64,000 bases of DNA from G965222505 sp965222505 (GTDB lineage Bacteria; Bacteroidota; Rhodothermia; Rhodothermales; DATKEJ01): the NCBI GenBank assembly GCA_965222505.1, contig OZ244956.1, forward strand, positions 558,001 to 622,000, written 5' to 3'. A program made the translations under genes and the position numbers. The notes below the pieces were generated by a model, which worked only from the letters and a program-made list of their open reading frames with translations, did not search any database and was not told where the DNA came from. Each line of letters begins with the position of its first letter. Within the stretch, counting starts at the first letter, position 1. This document shows positions 25,405 to 34,746 of the stretch, piece by piece.

Positions 25405-27501
25405 CGGTACTTGCGTGGAACGGCCATTGGCAGTGAGCCAGGTGGAGAGAAAATCAAAGGCCGTTACGGATCCGCTCATATTGAAGTCGGCCTGATGGTA
25501 TCCTGGGGAACCCCCGTTAGCGGGGAGCCAAACCGAGAGAAAATCACCAGCCGTGACCAGTCCGTCAACCGTTCCATCTCCTCCCCAGAGCCCGTATACC
25601 CCTGGTGCAACCTCCAACATAGGGTTGATCCCATAGGCTTGTCCCACACCTGTAGTAAAGTCGAACGAGGTAGCGGTATATCCCAGACTTTGCAAACCTG
25701 CAGACATGGCGCTCAGGTGATGCCGGTGGTGTACTATTACATGGTAGTCCCCCTTGGGAACGTTTGAAAAGCGCATGGGACTCATACCGTCTGTTCCGAC
25801 GATGCGGCCGTCGGTAAGTAAGATCCCGGCCTGGACTGCAACTTCGGATGCAGCGTCAGGAGCGGTCCGCAACGCGACCAGCACCCAGTCTACCATGTCG
25901 GCAGGTATGACAGGTAGGGTTTCAGGGCCATCATATGCCATGGCTGTGCCCATGAACGTTGCCCCATCATACGGCTGATCCAAGGGAAGGTATGCCGTGA
26001 GGTCATTGGTCATGCCCGGATCGGAGAACGGGCCGTGCAAGAAGACGGATACTTCGAGGGTCACATGTTCGGCATACGGGACCACATACGCGTCTGCTCT
26101 ACCTACACTAGTACGTTGTAGTATGCTGGCCGTGGGATCGAAATCGACTGTTTCTCGGAAAGTCCCACTTACGAAGACGCCCCCCAGTCCGTCAGTGGCA
26201 ATGCCCCCCGCTTCATCACTTTTCGCCCCCCCCAAGTGAAAAGCAGAAATCCACTGGGCATTTTCGTCAAACCGGCTGACAAAGGTATCCGTTGCACCCT
26301 GGCTGGTAAGGACCGAAGTACCTCCCCCAGGGTCAAAATCTACGGTGTTGCTAAAGTATCCAGCTACGTAGACTTCACCTGCACCGTCCGACGCTACATC
26401 AACCCCACGATCTATCCCATCGGCTCCAAACGTATGAACCTCCTGGAATTGTCCTGCTTGATCATACTGCGCCAGAAAGACGTCCTCGTATCCTGCTGCC
26501 GTTCTGCTTTCGATGGCTGCGCCGGGGTCAAAATCTACGGTCCCCCGGAAACTGCCTGTTACGAATACGCCGCCGTTGCCGTCCGCAGCCACGCCTGCTC
26601 CATAGGCCCACTCCGTACCCGGCAGACCAAAGGCAAACACCAATCCCCCACCCACGTCGTACCGGGCAACGAATGCGTCTTCCAATCCAGAACTAGTAAG
26701 GTATGCGGTTCCGGCACCGGGGTCGAAGTCCACGGTGCCCCTGTAACTCCCCGTCACATATACGCCTCCTGTACCGTCTTGTGTGAGCCCATACGCTTCA
26801 TCGTAGTCGTCCCCTCCAATGGCCTTTGCAAAGACCAGTGCTCCGCTGGCATCATAATGCGCGAGAAAGAGATCCCGCATGCCCTGGTTAATGAGGGTCA
26901 TGGTGCCTGCACCCGGATCAAAATCGGCATGATCTCGAAAGCTGCCCACTATATAAACACCTCCTGAGCCATCAGGACAAAGGGCATAGCCGATATCCTT
27001 TCCAGTTCCTCCCATCTGGCCGGCAGACAAGAGCGCACCGATCGCGTCATAGTGCGCCAAAAAAATGTCAAATCCCCCGGCCGCAGTCAGGGCAGTGGTA
27101 CCTGGACCCGGATCAAAATCCACAACATCCTGAAAATAGCCCGTTATCCAAACACCACCGTTGTCATCCGGGGCCAAACCCAAACCGATGTCATTGAGGG
27201 TATTACCCAATCCATGTCCAAATATGAAGTCTCCATTCTTATCATAACGAACTAAAAAAACATCCTGCAACCCATTGCTGGTACGTACCGCAGTACCGGA
27301 CCCGGGATCAAAGTCTATTGCAATGCGGAAAGCTCCTGTTACATAAGTCCCCCCTGCTCCATCTGATATGGTTTGCCAGGCGTGATCAGATCCATTACTG
27401 CCCCAACTGCGTACCCAAGGTGTTTCTTGTGCAGAGGCCACATCAATTCCAATGAATAACAGGACCAAGCTAAAGTCTATGACACACGAAAATCGAATCA
27501 T
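25402..27501 (-). CDS. Secreted seven-repeat propeller protein with dockerin-like tail
   Basis: 699 residues with a signal peptide (SCVIDFSLVLLFIGIDVASA). Residues about 35-460 hold seven repeats of roughly 55-60 residues, each with the pattern GGVYVTGSFRGTVDFDPGAG followed by LTxxGxxDxFLxxYD; SBBP-type repeats of this kind form beta-propeller blades, and seven would close one ring. Next is a beta-sandwich-like region (LEVSVFLHGPF ... VDWVLVALRTAPD ... KGDYHVIVHHRHHLSAM). The last 55 residues have two EF-hand/dockerin-like loops (DGTVDGLVTAGDFLSVWL and ADFNMSGSVTAFDFLSTWL), a tail I recall from Rhodothermia secreted proteins. No canonical T9SS domain is visible. Function unknown; probably adhesive or structural. 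Confidence 0.75.
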   Translation of the reverse strand: MIRFSCVIDFSLVLLFIGIDVASAQETPWVRSWGSNGSDHAWQTISDGAGGTYVTGAFRIAIDFDPGSGTAVRTSNGLQDVFLVRYDKNGDFIFGHGLGNTLNDIGLGLAPDDNGGVWITGYFQDVVDFDPGPGTTALTAAGGFDIFLAHYDAIGALLSAGQMGGTGKDIGYALCPDGSGGVYIVGSFRDHADFDPGAGTMTLINQGMRDLFLAHYDASGALVFAKAIGGDDYDEAYGLTQDGTGGVYVTGSYRGTVDFDPGAGTAYLTSSGLEDAFVARYDVGGGLVFAFGLPGTEWAYGAGVAADGNGGVFVTGSFRGTVDFDPGAAIESRTAAGYEDVFLAQYDQAGQFQEVHTFGADGIDRGVDVASDGAGEVYVAGYFSNTVDFDPGGGTSVLTSQGATDTFVSRFDENAQWISAFHLGGAKSDEAGGIATDGLGGVFVSGTFRETVDFDPTASILQRTSVGRADAYVVPYAEHVTLEVSVFLHGPFSDPGMTNDLTAYLPLDQPYDGATFMGTAMAYDGPETLPVIPADMVDWVLVALRTAPDAASEVAVQAGILLTDGRIVGTDGMSPMRFSNVPKGDYHVIVHHRHHLSAMSAGLQSLGYTATSFDFTTGVGQAYGINPMLEVAPGVYGLWGGDGTVDGLVTAGDFLSVWLPANGGSPGYHQADFNMSGSVTAFDFLSTWLTANGRSTQVP

Positions 27502-27699
27502 TTCTTGTGGAGGTGTGTATTTTTCTGTAGCGATGAGTACTTTTGTTTAGCATCAATTCATTGGCTCTAATGTGGTTCGCAAAGCACAAGAACATATCGA
27601 ACCGATAAAGAACGGCCTCCAAACTGGGCTAAAGCCTCTAATTGCTCGCCTTAAACCATGCCAATAATCGACCCTTGAAGAACAGAAGATAAAGAAAAT

Positions 27700-29073
27700 A
27701 TGCTATCCAGACGCCATTTTCTGAAAATGTCCAGTGCGTACGCGCTAGGATTTACCGGTCTTCAACAGTTTGCCCGAAAGTCAAACAATTGGTTGTTCAC
27801 GTACAATCCGGCACCAGGATATGGCCCGCTCGTTGCCGATCCTGCAGGCATTCTTGACCTCCCCGCAGGTTTTGCCTACCAAATCTTGTCCACTAAACGG
27901 GACTTTATGGACGATGGCTTCCGGGTTCCCGGTGCACCGGATGGGATGGCCACTTTCCCTGGTCCTAACAACTTGACTATCCTTGTACGGAACCACGAAG
28001 TCAATACGACCTCTCCGCGTTCCGAGGGCCCATTCGGGTCCACAAATGAGTACCTTCACCGCCTGCGCCGCACTGAATTGTACGATCCGGGAAGGACCGG
28101 GAAACCAGCCCTCGGCGGCACTACCACACTGGTCTACGATACCCAGAATCAGCAATTGGTCCGGCAATTCCTGAGCCTCGCGGGCACCCTACGAAACTGT
28201 GCCGGGGGGCCTACGCCCTGGAATTCTTGGGTAACATGCGAGGAAACCACCCAGAAGGCCAATGCCACCTGGGACCAGGATCATGGCTATGTTTTTGAAG
28301 TCCCTGCAACCGCAGAACCGGGGCGGGCAACGCCAACACCTATCCGCGGAATGGGCCGGTTTAACCATGAAGCCATTGCCGTTGACCCCGTATCCGGTGT
28401 GGTATACCTGACCGAAGACCGAGGGGATGGCCTCATTTACCGCTACATTCCCAACGTTCCTGGTCAGTTGAGACAAGGCGGTACACTCCAGGCCTTGAAA
28501 GTGACCGGTCAACCCAGCCTCGATACCCGCAACCACACGACGCAAGACATCGTGCCCGGCACAGTGATGAATGTGGAATGGATCGCCCTGTCCGATATTC
28601 AATCCCCAAATGACGACCTCCGCATACGGGGATTTAACGATGGCGCTGCCAAGTTTTCACGAGGCGAAGGCATGTGGTATGGCCAAAGTGCGGTGTTTTT
28701 TGCCTGCACGGATGGAGGCACGGCCCGCAAAGGACAAATCTGGAAGTATACCCCAAGCCCCGACGAAGGAACCCCCGATGAATCTCTGAATCCTGGACAG
28801 CTTGAATTGTTCGTTGAACCTAACGACGGCACCATTATCGAGAATGCAGACAACCTTACTGTTGCCCCCTGGGGAGACCTTATCGTTTGCGAAGACGGTT
28901 CAGGCGACGATTACCTGGTTGGGATAACACCCACAGGTGATTTTTACAAGCTGGCACACAATGTCACCAACAACTCAGAACTCACCGGGGTCACCTTTTC
29001 ACCGGATGGCAGCACCCTTTTTGTCAACATTCAATCTACCGGCCAAACATTTGCCGTTACCGGTCCCTGGTAA
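27700..29073 (+). CDS. PhoX-type (DUF839) phosphatase-like protein, Tat-exported
   Basis: 457 residues. The N-terminus MLSRRHFLKMSSAYALGFTG is a twin-arginine signal, so it is exported folded. The PhoX/DUF839 fold is recognisable: PNNLTILVRNHEVN, GGTTTLVYDTQNQQLVRQFL, NSWVTCEET, YVFEVPATAEPGRATPTPI, MGRFNHEAIAVDPVSGVVYL, TEDRGDGLIYRYIP and ENADNLTVAPWGDLIVCEDG. PhoX enzymes are Ca/Fe-dependent alkaline phosphatases of the periplasm. Several acidic ligands expected for the cofactor are present (EET, HEA, TED), so activity is plausible. A putative ECF sigma gene follows 26 bases later in the same transcript. Confidence 0.82.
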   Translation: MLSRRHFLKMSSAYALGFTGLQQFARKSNNWLFTYNPAPGYGPLVADPAGILDLPAGFAYQILSTKRDFMDDGFRVPGAPDGMATFPGPNNLTILVRNHEVNTTSPRSEGPFGSTNEYLHRLRRTELYDPGRTGKPALGGTTTLVYDTQNQQLVRQFLSLAGTLRNCAGGPTPWNSWVTCEETTQKANATWDQDHGYVFEVPATAEPGRATPTPIRGMGRFNHEAIAVDPVSGVVYLTEDRGDGLIYRYIPNVPGQLRQGGTLQALKVTGQPSLDTRNHTTQDIVPGTVMNVEWIALSDIQSPNDDLRIRGFNDGAAKFSRGEGMWYGQSAVFFACTDGGTARKGQIWKYTPSPDEGTPDESLNPGQLELFVEPNDGTIIENADNLTVAPWGDLIVCEDGSGDDYLVGITPTGDFYKLAHNVTNNSELTGVTFSPDGSTLFVNIQSTGQTFAVTGPW

Positions 29074-29099
29074 CCCTACCTACAACACTCTCTATATTC

Positions 29100-29705
29100 A
29101 TGTCTACATCCCACCAGACAGAATCAAAGCAACAGACCATCACACGCCTTCTTGTTCGTTTTAACGATGGCGATGAGAATGCGATGGATCAACTTATGCC
29201 GTTGATCTATGACGAACTGTACCAATTGGCCCAGATGTACCGGGTGAGAGAGCGAGCTGGCCTGACCCTCGATACCCGGGCCATCGTACACGAAGCCTAT
29301 CTCAGGCTCATCGGGGATTTTGAGATCTCCTGGAAAAGCCGCAAACACTTTTACGTGATTGCTGCCCGTGCCATGCGCCGCGTTCTGTGCGATTATGCCC
29401 GTATGCACAAGGCCGCCAAGCGCGGGGGCGGTATGCTGATCCTGACGGTCACGACCCTTGCCAATCTGTTCAAACAACAAGGTGAACCCGAAAACCATCT
29501 GCACCTCATCCTCAGCATGGAGGAAGCCCTCATCCAGCTGGAACAGAAGGATCCGCACCTTGCCCGGCTCGTTGAGTTACGGTTTTATTATGGCCTGACG
29601 ATCCGTGAGACCGCAGAAGTCCTGGAGTCCTCCCCCCGCTCAGTGAACCGGAATTGGCAGATTGCCCGCCGCTTCCTCTTCAAAATGTTAAACCTTGAAA
29701 TCTAA
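29100..29705 (+). CDS. ECF sigma factor (TIGR02999 type)
   Basis: 201 residues. It matches the ECF group typical of Planctomycetes, Acidobacteria and Rhodothermia: ITRLLVRFNDGDENAMDQLM, LTLDTRAIVHEAYLRLIGD, WKSRKHFYVIAARAMRRVLC, DYARMHKAAKRGGG, then region 4 with LVELRFYYGLTIRETAEVLE and SSPRSVNRNWQIARRFLF. Members usually sit beside a serine/threonine kinase; none is here, and no anti-sigma gene is adjacent. It follows the PhoX-like gene closely, so both are probably read from one promoter upstream of 27700. Its targets are unknown. Confidence 0.85.
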   Translation: MSTSHQTESKQQTITRLLVRFNDGDENAMDQLMPLIYDELYQLAQMYRVRERAGLTLDTRAIVHEAYLRLIGDFEISWKSRKHFYVIAARAMRRVLCDYARMHKAAKRGGGMLILTVTTLANLFKQQGEPENHLHLILSMEEALIQLEQKDPHLARLVELRFYYGLTIRETAEVLESSPRSVNRNWQIARRFLFKMLNLEI

Positions 29706-29754
29706 AACAGGAGGCAACCTGGGGCTGTGCCAACCCGGAATTACCTCCTGTTTT
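29704..29754. terminator. Bidirectional terminator hairpin between convergent genes
   Basis: AAAACAGGAGG at 29704-29714 pairs exactly with CCTCCTGTTTT at 29744-29754. The A-run on one side and T-run on the other suit termination from both directions, between the ECF sigma gene (plus) and the subtilase gene (minus). The left arm overlaps the end of the sigma stop codon. Confidence 0.8.
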
Positions 29755-29790
29755 GCTGTGCGCGATTGGGGTTGCGGTATGGGATGATGC

Positions 29791-32385
29791 CTAACGGTTT
29801 ACGATTACCTTCTTTGTCACATCCATTGCCTCTCCCCTGAACCGTATCAGATACATCCCATTGGGTAGCCCAGCAGGAATGTCCCAGCCAATTTCCTGTG
29901 TTTCGCCCTTACGTATGGATCCCGAAAACAAGGTTGCAACGGCCCGACCTTGAATATCAAAGGCGTTCACCGCTAAAACCTGATATGCATTGACACTGAG
30001 GGGAATCCGCACTTTAGTTTGCGCTGGATTCGGGTAGGCCTCACCTATTTCAAGCAATCCAGGGAGATCAATAGATACGTGCAAGGTCTGGCTATAGGTA
30101 GAAGTTCCATCGAAGTCGATTTGCCGAAGCCGAAAAACATATGGACCTGGTTGCAGTCCACGCAATTGATATTGATACGATTGCGCTTCCAGGGTTGACC
30201 CAGCGCCTTCAACATACCCCAAACGCTCCCATGCTTCGCTTTCCCCATTGATGGGTCGGCTAACCTCAATCTCGAATCCGGCGTTATCGGTCTCTGTTGC
30301 CGTACGCCACCATAAGGTGAGGGTACTCCCCTCTATTTGAGCCGTAAAGCTTACCAGTTCGACGGGGAGTGAGGGACTGTACAAGTAGTCGGGTATCCCC
30401 TGCGCATTGGTACTACAGGCATCTTCCGGATTGCCATCTCCGTTTGGATCAGCACATTCTGCCAGGGTGGGAATGCCATCACCATCATCGTCAAGGTCCA
30501 GATAATTGGGGATGCCGTCCTGGTCTGTATCGTCGTTTTCCTGAATGCCGTCGGCGTTGAGGTCCTCGAAGTGGGAGTAGAGGCCATCGGCATCGGCATC
30601 TGTTGCAAAGCCGGTGTTGGTGCTGCCAGAGACCACCAGAGATACCCTCTGTTGCCCATTTGCCAACGTCCCCTTATGTGAGAGGTACACCGTATAGTGG
30701 CCGGGTACGGGGGCAGCGATGAATACTTGCTCGGAATTGTCCCGGTCGTTATCACCGAGCGCGGCTGGAGCATTCGGAGCATCCGGACTCAGCACCCAGG
30801 GATAGTAGGTCTGGCCATTCGGCCCAACGATGCGTATGTCCAGATCGTTGACCAGCTTTTGTTGCCGATGGTTCAATACCTGTCCATTCGGGAGCCCCGA
30901 TGGGTCCGTCCAGGCCATGGTCAGCCGGATGGGCGCCTCGCCCACACTGGTAAGGGTTAACGCAAGCACATCATCCTGTGCCAGGGTCAATTCCTGAATA
31001 TTCCCGCCTCCACGTGTAGTGCTATTCGCCTGCAGCAGATCGATACTGCCCTCCACATTCAACAAGCCCCACCCATGTTGATAATCAGGACCGATTGACC
31101 CAGCTTCAAAGGCACTATGGTAGAGCAAGGCACGTACTGTAGAGGCCAACATGGGATGCTGTGCATTCGGGTATAGGGTCTCAAACTGTTCATGCATCAG
31201 GCTCACAGCACCAACAGCTACGGGTGCCGAAAAAGAGGTCCCCGTGGCCCATGTTTTGTAGGCAACATCCGAGCCAGCAAGGGTGGTATGCAGGTTCTCG
31301 CCAGGAGCCACAAGATCAGGCTTGATCCGGCCATCATCCGTTGGCCCCCACGCACTAAAATACGATACCTGAACATCGGAGGGTTGCTGATATCCATTGG
31401 GGATTAGAGCGGTAGCCCCAATGGTAAGCACGTTTTTGCTGACCCCTGCACCACCAATCAGCGAATCATATCCGTCACTTCCGCCATCCTGTTGGTGTAC
31501 ATCCGTACTTAAGACATATCCCACTCCGCTTTCGTAATGGTAGTGCTCCGCCCCTGCACCAGGCCCAGCCCCTCGGTCATTTCCAGCCGATTTGATTGGT
31601 AAATAATATGGGGCGTTGTAGGTCATCTCATCCCAATATTGAGAGGTCACCGTGTAGAGGCCAAACCGATAGTCTTCATCCAAACTGATGGACATGTTAC
31701 CATTCCAGACCGGAGCCGTAATGTCGTTGAGCGTAAGCGATCCCCCCCAACCGTTGATGTTCCCATAGGGATGAACCGAGACCAACATACCGCCTTCTGC
31801 GGCATTCATCATTTCCGGGAGGTCAGCATTCCAGTCGTACGCGTGGATCATCGCTTCATATGCAATCCCGGTGGCGCCAGAAACCACACCCCCGGCATTG
31901 ATCAGCCCGGCTACACTCGTTGCATGATGGTGCGATGTATTACCGGGATTGTCTTGCTGGGTAACCCGACGCTGCCCGGTGGTATTAAATTCTTGATGGG
32001 TCAATCGGACGCCCCCACCATCCCAGAGGCCCGCCACTTGTCCGCTGCCTGTCAGATTTGCACCGGCTCCGCCACCCGGCCAAACATGCACAGCCTGAAT
32101 TGTGACCGCTGCATCCATACCCAGCGTAGTCCGGTATTCAGGCTGCTCTCCATTCATACCGACCAACTCAATCGTTGTCTCCTCTCCAGCTTTCATTTGG
32201 GGAAGTAGCCGTTTCAGATGCGTGGCGGCTTGGGCCTGAGCTTCGAGATAAGCGTTCGCGGATGCTTTCAATTGGGTCCACTCTCCGGGCAGTACCCGGC
32301 CTTGTGCCCACACAGCAGGTACGGCTGCGAACCCGCTCAGGAGAAGGATTAAAAGAGCAGTAAGAAAAGAAGATCGGTGGTACAT
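29791..32385 (-). CDS. Secreted S8 subtilase with T9SS sorting domain
   Basis: 864 residues with a signal peptide (FLTALLILLLSGFAAVPAVWA). A short prodomain-like region precedes the S8 catalytic domain, whose triad is seen as Asp in VAGLWDGGGVRLTHQEF (about 118), His in TSHHHATSVAGLINAGG (about 153) and Ser384 in GTSFSAPVAVGAVSLM. A P-proprotein/CUB-like region follows (APIRLTMAWTDPSGLPN). Then come calcium-binding thrombospondin-type-3 loops (DADADGLYSHFEDLNADGI and DTDQDGIPNYLDLDDDGDGI), a fibronectin-like domain, and a T9SS type A C-terminal domain (EAYPNPAQTKVRIPLSV ... GMYLIRFRG). Likely exported through T9SS and processed by PorU. Confidence 0.92.
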   Translation of the reverse strand: MYHRSSFLTALLILLLSGFAAVPAVWAQGRVLPGEWTQLKASANAYLEAQAQAATHLKRLLPQMKAGEETTIELVGMNGEQPEYRTTLGMDAAVTIQAVHVWPGGGAGANLTGSGQVAGLWDGGGVRLTHQEFNTTGQRRVTQQDNPGNTSHHHATSVAGLINAGGVVSGATGIAYEAMIHAYDWNADLPEMMNAAEGGMLVSVHPYGNINGWGGSLTLNDITAPVWNGNMSISLDEDYRFGLYTVTSQYWDEMTYNAPYYLPIKSAGNDRGAGPGAGAEHYHYESGVGYVLSTDVHQQDGGSDGYDSLIGGAGVSKNVLTIGATALIPNGYQQPSDVQVSYFSAWGPTDDGRIKPDLVAPGENLHTTLAGSDVAYKTWATGTSFSAPVAVGAVSLMHEQFETLYPNAQHPMLASTVRALLYHSAFEAGSIGPDYQHGWGLLNVEGSIDLLQANSTTRGGGNIQELTLAQDDVLALTLTSVGEAPIRLTMAWTDPSGLPNGQVLNHRQQKLVNDLDIRIVGPNGQTYYPWVLSPDAPNAPAALGDNDRDNSEQVFIAAPVPGHYTVYLSHKGTLANGQQRVSLVVSGSTNTGFATDADADGLYSHFEDLNADGIQENDDTDQDGIPNYLDLDDDGDGIPTLAECADPNGDGNPEDACSTNAQGIPDYLYSPSLPVELVSFTAQIEGSTLTLWWRTATETDNAGFEIEVSRPINGESEAWERLGYVEGAGSTLEAQSYQYQLRGLQPGPYVFRLRQIDFDGTSTYSQTLHVSIDLPGLLEIGEAYPNPAQTKVRIPLSVNAYQVLAVNAFDIQGRAVATLFSGSIRKGETQEIGWDIPAGLPNGMYLIRFRGEAMDVTKKVIVNR

Positions 32386-32710
32386 GGGACCTGTTTGACT
32401 TCTCCGCCAGCCCCATTTCTACCGAGTGCGTTTCGGTAGCGTGGTGGATCGTGGCCGGGTTAACTTGACACCGATATCTTCGTTTCAAGTCCTACAAGCT
32501 CCAGATATTTTCACTAATCAAGCAGTTATTAATAAACATCTTACACATCAAAACTTATTTGCCAGCCTATTCCTCAGGCAGTATCGTCACATCTTTCCCC
32601 TTTTTCGGAAAACCGTCAGCAGAATCCTGGAGATTAGGGCGTCGTGACATTCTTGGCCGGGGTCCAGTATATTGCGCCTAAACCAATGTCCCTGCCAATG
32701 CTGCATGTCT
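32386..32710. other. Divergent intergenic region
   Basis: 325 bases between the subtilase start (minus) and the class V aminotransferase start (plus). It must hold both promoters. It is AT-richer than its surroundings around 32500-32600; I found no convincing TAnnTTTG/TTTG pair on either strand and no gene. Confidence 0.4.
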
Positions 32711-33892
32711 ATGTCGTTCAAGCCCTTTTTTTCCAAGTTTTTTGAGGCTGATCCAACCGGGCACCGCCTCCACTTTGCTGCCCACAGTCACCATTATTGG
32801 CCGGATGCGTCCTGGACGGGGCATCAGCAATATTGGCTTGATGCCGCCCGGCTGGTTGATGCCAAATGGGGGCACATTTTGGATCACGTCGTACCGGAAG
32901 CCCAAGGGCACATCGCCCAACGCCTTGGCTTACCCTGCCCGGAGACCATCGCGTTTGCACCCAATACCCACGACCTTATCGTCCGGCTGTTTTCCTGCTT
33001 CCCCGATACCCGACCGATACAGGTATTGACTACCGATGGGGAATTTCACAGCTTTAAGCGACAGCTTCGGCGGCTGGAAGAAACAGGATGCGTCAAAGCG
33101 ACCTACATCCCCGTTGAGCCATTCGATACCTTTCCGGGCAGGTTTCAGAAGGCCATCCAGACCATCCCTTTTGACCTTCTCTTTTTCAGCCACGTTTTCT
33201 ACAATTCCGGGTACACCATTCCTAACCTTGAGGCGCTCATAGCAGCTGTCCCTAAAAAAGAGCCATTGGTTGTGGTGGACGGCTACCACCGCTTTATGGC
33301 ATTACCCACGTCGCTCACCTCAATTGCAGATCGGGCCTTTTACCTGGCCGGAGGATATAAATACATGATGTCGGGCGAAGGGGCCGGGTTTATGCATTGT
33401 CCGCCCGAGTACGGTCCCCGACCTGTGGCCTCAGGCTGGTTTGCCACGTTCGGTGCGTTGGAAAAAGGGTATGGCACGGGCCAGGTGCCGTACAGTACGG
33501 ACGGCTTCAGGTTCTGGGGCGCAACGTTTGATGCCGGGGGGGTATACCGTTTTAATGCCACACAGCGATGGCTCAATGAAACGGATATTTCCGTCGAGAC
33601 CATCCATAAGCACGTGACAAGGCTCCAGGCTGCGTTTTTGAAACGTCTTGCTGCCCTGAACCGCCCTGACCTTCACCCGGACCACCTGATTCCCCCGGCC
33701 TCGTTTGAACGGGGACACTTTCTGACGTTTCGGATCCCTCATGCCGGCACCTTGCACGAAGTGCTCAAGGCGCATCACATTATTACGGACTACCGAACAG
33801 ACCGGCTCCGCTTTGGCTTTGCCCTCTATCACGACCTGGACGATCTGGCTGTATTCTTCGAGCGGTTTGCCGACATTGACCCCGTTGTATGA
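32711..33892 (+). CDS. Kynureninase-like class V aminotransferase
   Basis: About 393 residues from ATG at 32711 (MSFKPFFSKFFEADPTGHRL); ATG at 32705 and an upstream frame start at 32672 are alternatives without conserved sequence. A PLP enzyme of fold type I: the Schiff-base lysine is Lys217 in LAGGYKYMMSGEGAGFM, the aspartate contacting the pyridine is in LVVVDGYHRF, and FHSFKRQLRRLEE plus TFDAGGVYRFNATQRWLNE match the kynureninase branch. The substrate is not certain; no other tryptophan-degradation gene is nearby, and many such proteins are annotated only as aminotransferase class V. Cytoplasmic. Confidence 0.75.
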   Translation: MSFKPFFSKFFEADPTGHRLHFAAHSHHYWPDASWTGHQQYWLDAARLVDAKWGHILDHVVPEAQGHIAQRLGLPCPETIAFAPNTHDLIVRLFSCFPDTRPIQVLTTDGEFHSFKRQLRRLEETGCVKATYIPVEPFDTFPGRFQKAIQTIPFDLLFFSHVFYNSGYTIPNLEALIAAVPKKEPLVVVDGYHRFMALPTSLTSIADRAFYLAGGYKYMMSGEGAGFMHCPPEYGPRPVASGWFATFGALEKGYGTGQVPYSTDGFRFWGATFDAGGVYRFNATQRWLNETDISVETIHKHVTRLQAAFLKRLAALNRPDLHPDHLIPPASFERGHFLTFRIPHAGTLHEVLKAHHIITDYRTDRLRFGFALYHDLDDLAVFFERFADIDPVV

Positions 33893-33900
33893 CAGAATCA

Positions 33901-33946
33901 GATAACTTTGAGATGGCTTACAGGCACTCAAAAGTTATCATTTTGT
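33901..33946 (+). terminator. Hairpin downstream of the class V aminotransferase
   Basis: GATAACTTT (33901-33909) pairs with AAAGTTATC (33931-33939), followed by ATTTTG. AT-rich stem with a 21-base loop, so only a weak terminator; it could equally be a binding site upstream of the response-regulator gene. Confidence 0.4.
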
Positions 33947-34017
33947 GAGGTATCTCCACAGCTATCGTTGTTTCTTATCCTAATCCTTTTGTGTACTTCG
34001 TTTAACCCTGTACCAAA

Positions 34018-34743
34018 ATGAAGGCCAACTCCGGCACCATCCTGATCATCGAAGACGATAAGGACATTGCCAACTTGCTAGAAATCCACCTCGGCGACCT
34101 CGGTTACCAGACCGAAGTGGCAGCGGATGGAACAACCGGCCTGGCACGTGCACTCTCTGGCACCCATGTACTGGTGATCCTGGACCTGATGCTCCCTGGC
34201 CTCAACGGCTTGGAAGTGTGTAAACGGCTCCGGGCCGAACACCATACGCTGCCTATCCTGATGCTTACTGCCAAATCTGAAGAATTGGACAAAGTATTGG
34301 GTCTTGAATTGGGCGCGGATGACTACCTGACCAAACCCTTCAGCATCCGGGAGTTGATGGCACGGGTAAAAGCCTTGTTTAGACGCATCGAAATTGAACA
34401 AACCCGGACCCAGCCCCCTCCCCAGGAGCATCTTAAACACGGAGACCTTGAGATTTATCCGCTAAAACGAAAAGTATTATTTAGACAAAAGACCCTGGAA
34501 CTGACCGCTAAAGAGTTCGATCTGCTTTTGCTTTTCGCTCGGCACCCAGGACGGGCCTATAATCGGCAAGAGTTACTCGACCTGGTGTGGGGATATCAAT
34601 ATGCAGGCTACAGCCATACCGTCAATTCCCATATCAACCGGCTGCGCAACAAGATCGAGGCCGACCCCTCAGAGCCACGCTACATACAGACCGTCTGGGG
34701 TGTAGGCTACCGTTTTGCTGAGTCTCACGAATTCGTACAATAG
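34018..34743 (+). CDS. OmpR/PhoB-type response regulator
   Basis: 241 residues. Receiver domain 1-120 with the acidic pocket EDDKD, phospho-acceptor Asp56 in LVILDLMLPGLNGLEV, and Lys in DDYLTKPFSIRELMARV. The C-terminal winged helix spans about 140-235 (LKHGDLEIYPLKRKVLF, ELTAKEFDLLLLFARHPG, YSHTVNSHINRLRNKIE, IQTVWGVGYRF). The sensor kinase gene follows after 3 bases, so they form one two-component system. The target genes and signal are not shown by the sequence. Confidence 0.95.
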   Translation: MKANSGTILIIEDDKDIANLLEIHLGDLGYQTEVAADGTTGLARALSGTHVLVILDLMLPGLNGLEVCKRLRAEHHTLPILMLTAKSEELDKVLGLELGADDYLTKPFSIRELMARVKALFRRIEIEQTRTQPPPQEHLKHGDLEIYPLKRKVLFRQKTLELTAKEFDLLLLFARHPGRAYNRQELLDLVWGYQYAGYSHTVNSHINRLRNKIEADPSEPRYIQTVWGVGYRFAESHEFVQ

Positions 34744-34746
34744 CCC

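Noticed and set aside
27538..27545. TACTTTTG, a match to the Bacteroidota -7 box upstream of the PhoX-like gene
   Set aside because: No TTTG lies at the required 19-21 base distance upstream, and it is 150 bases from the start; insufficient for a promoter call.
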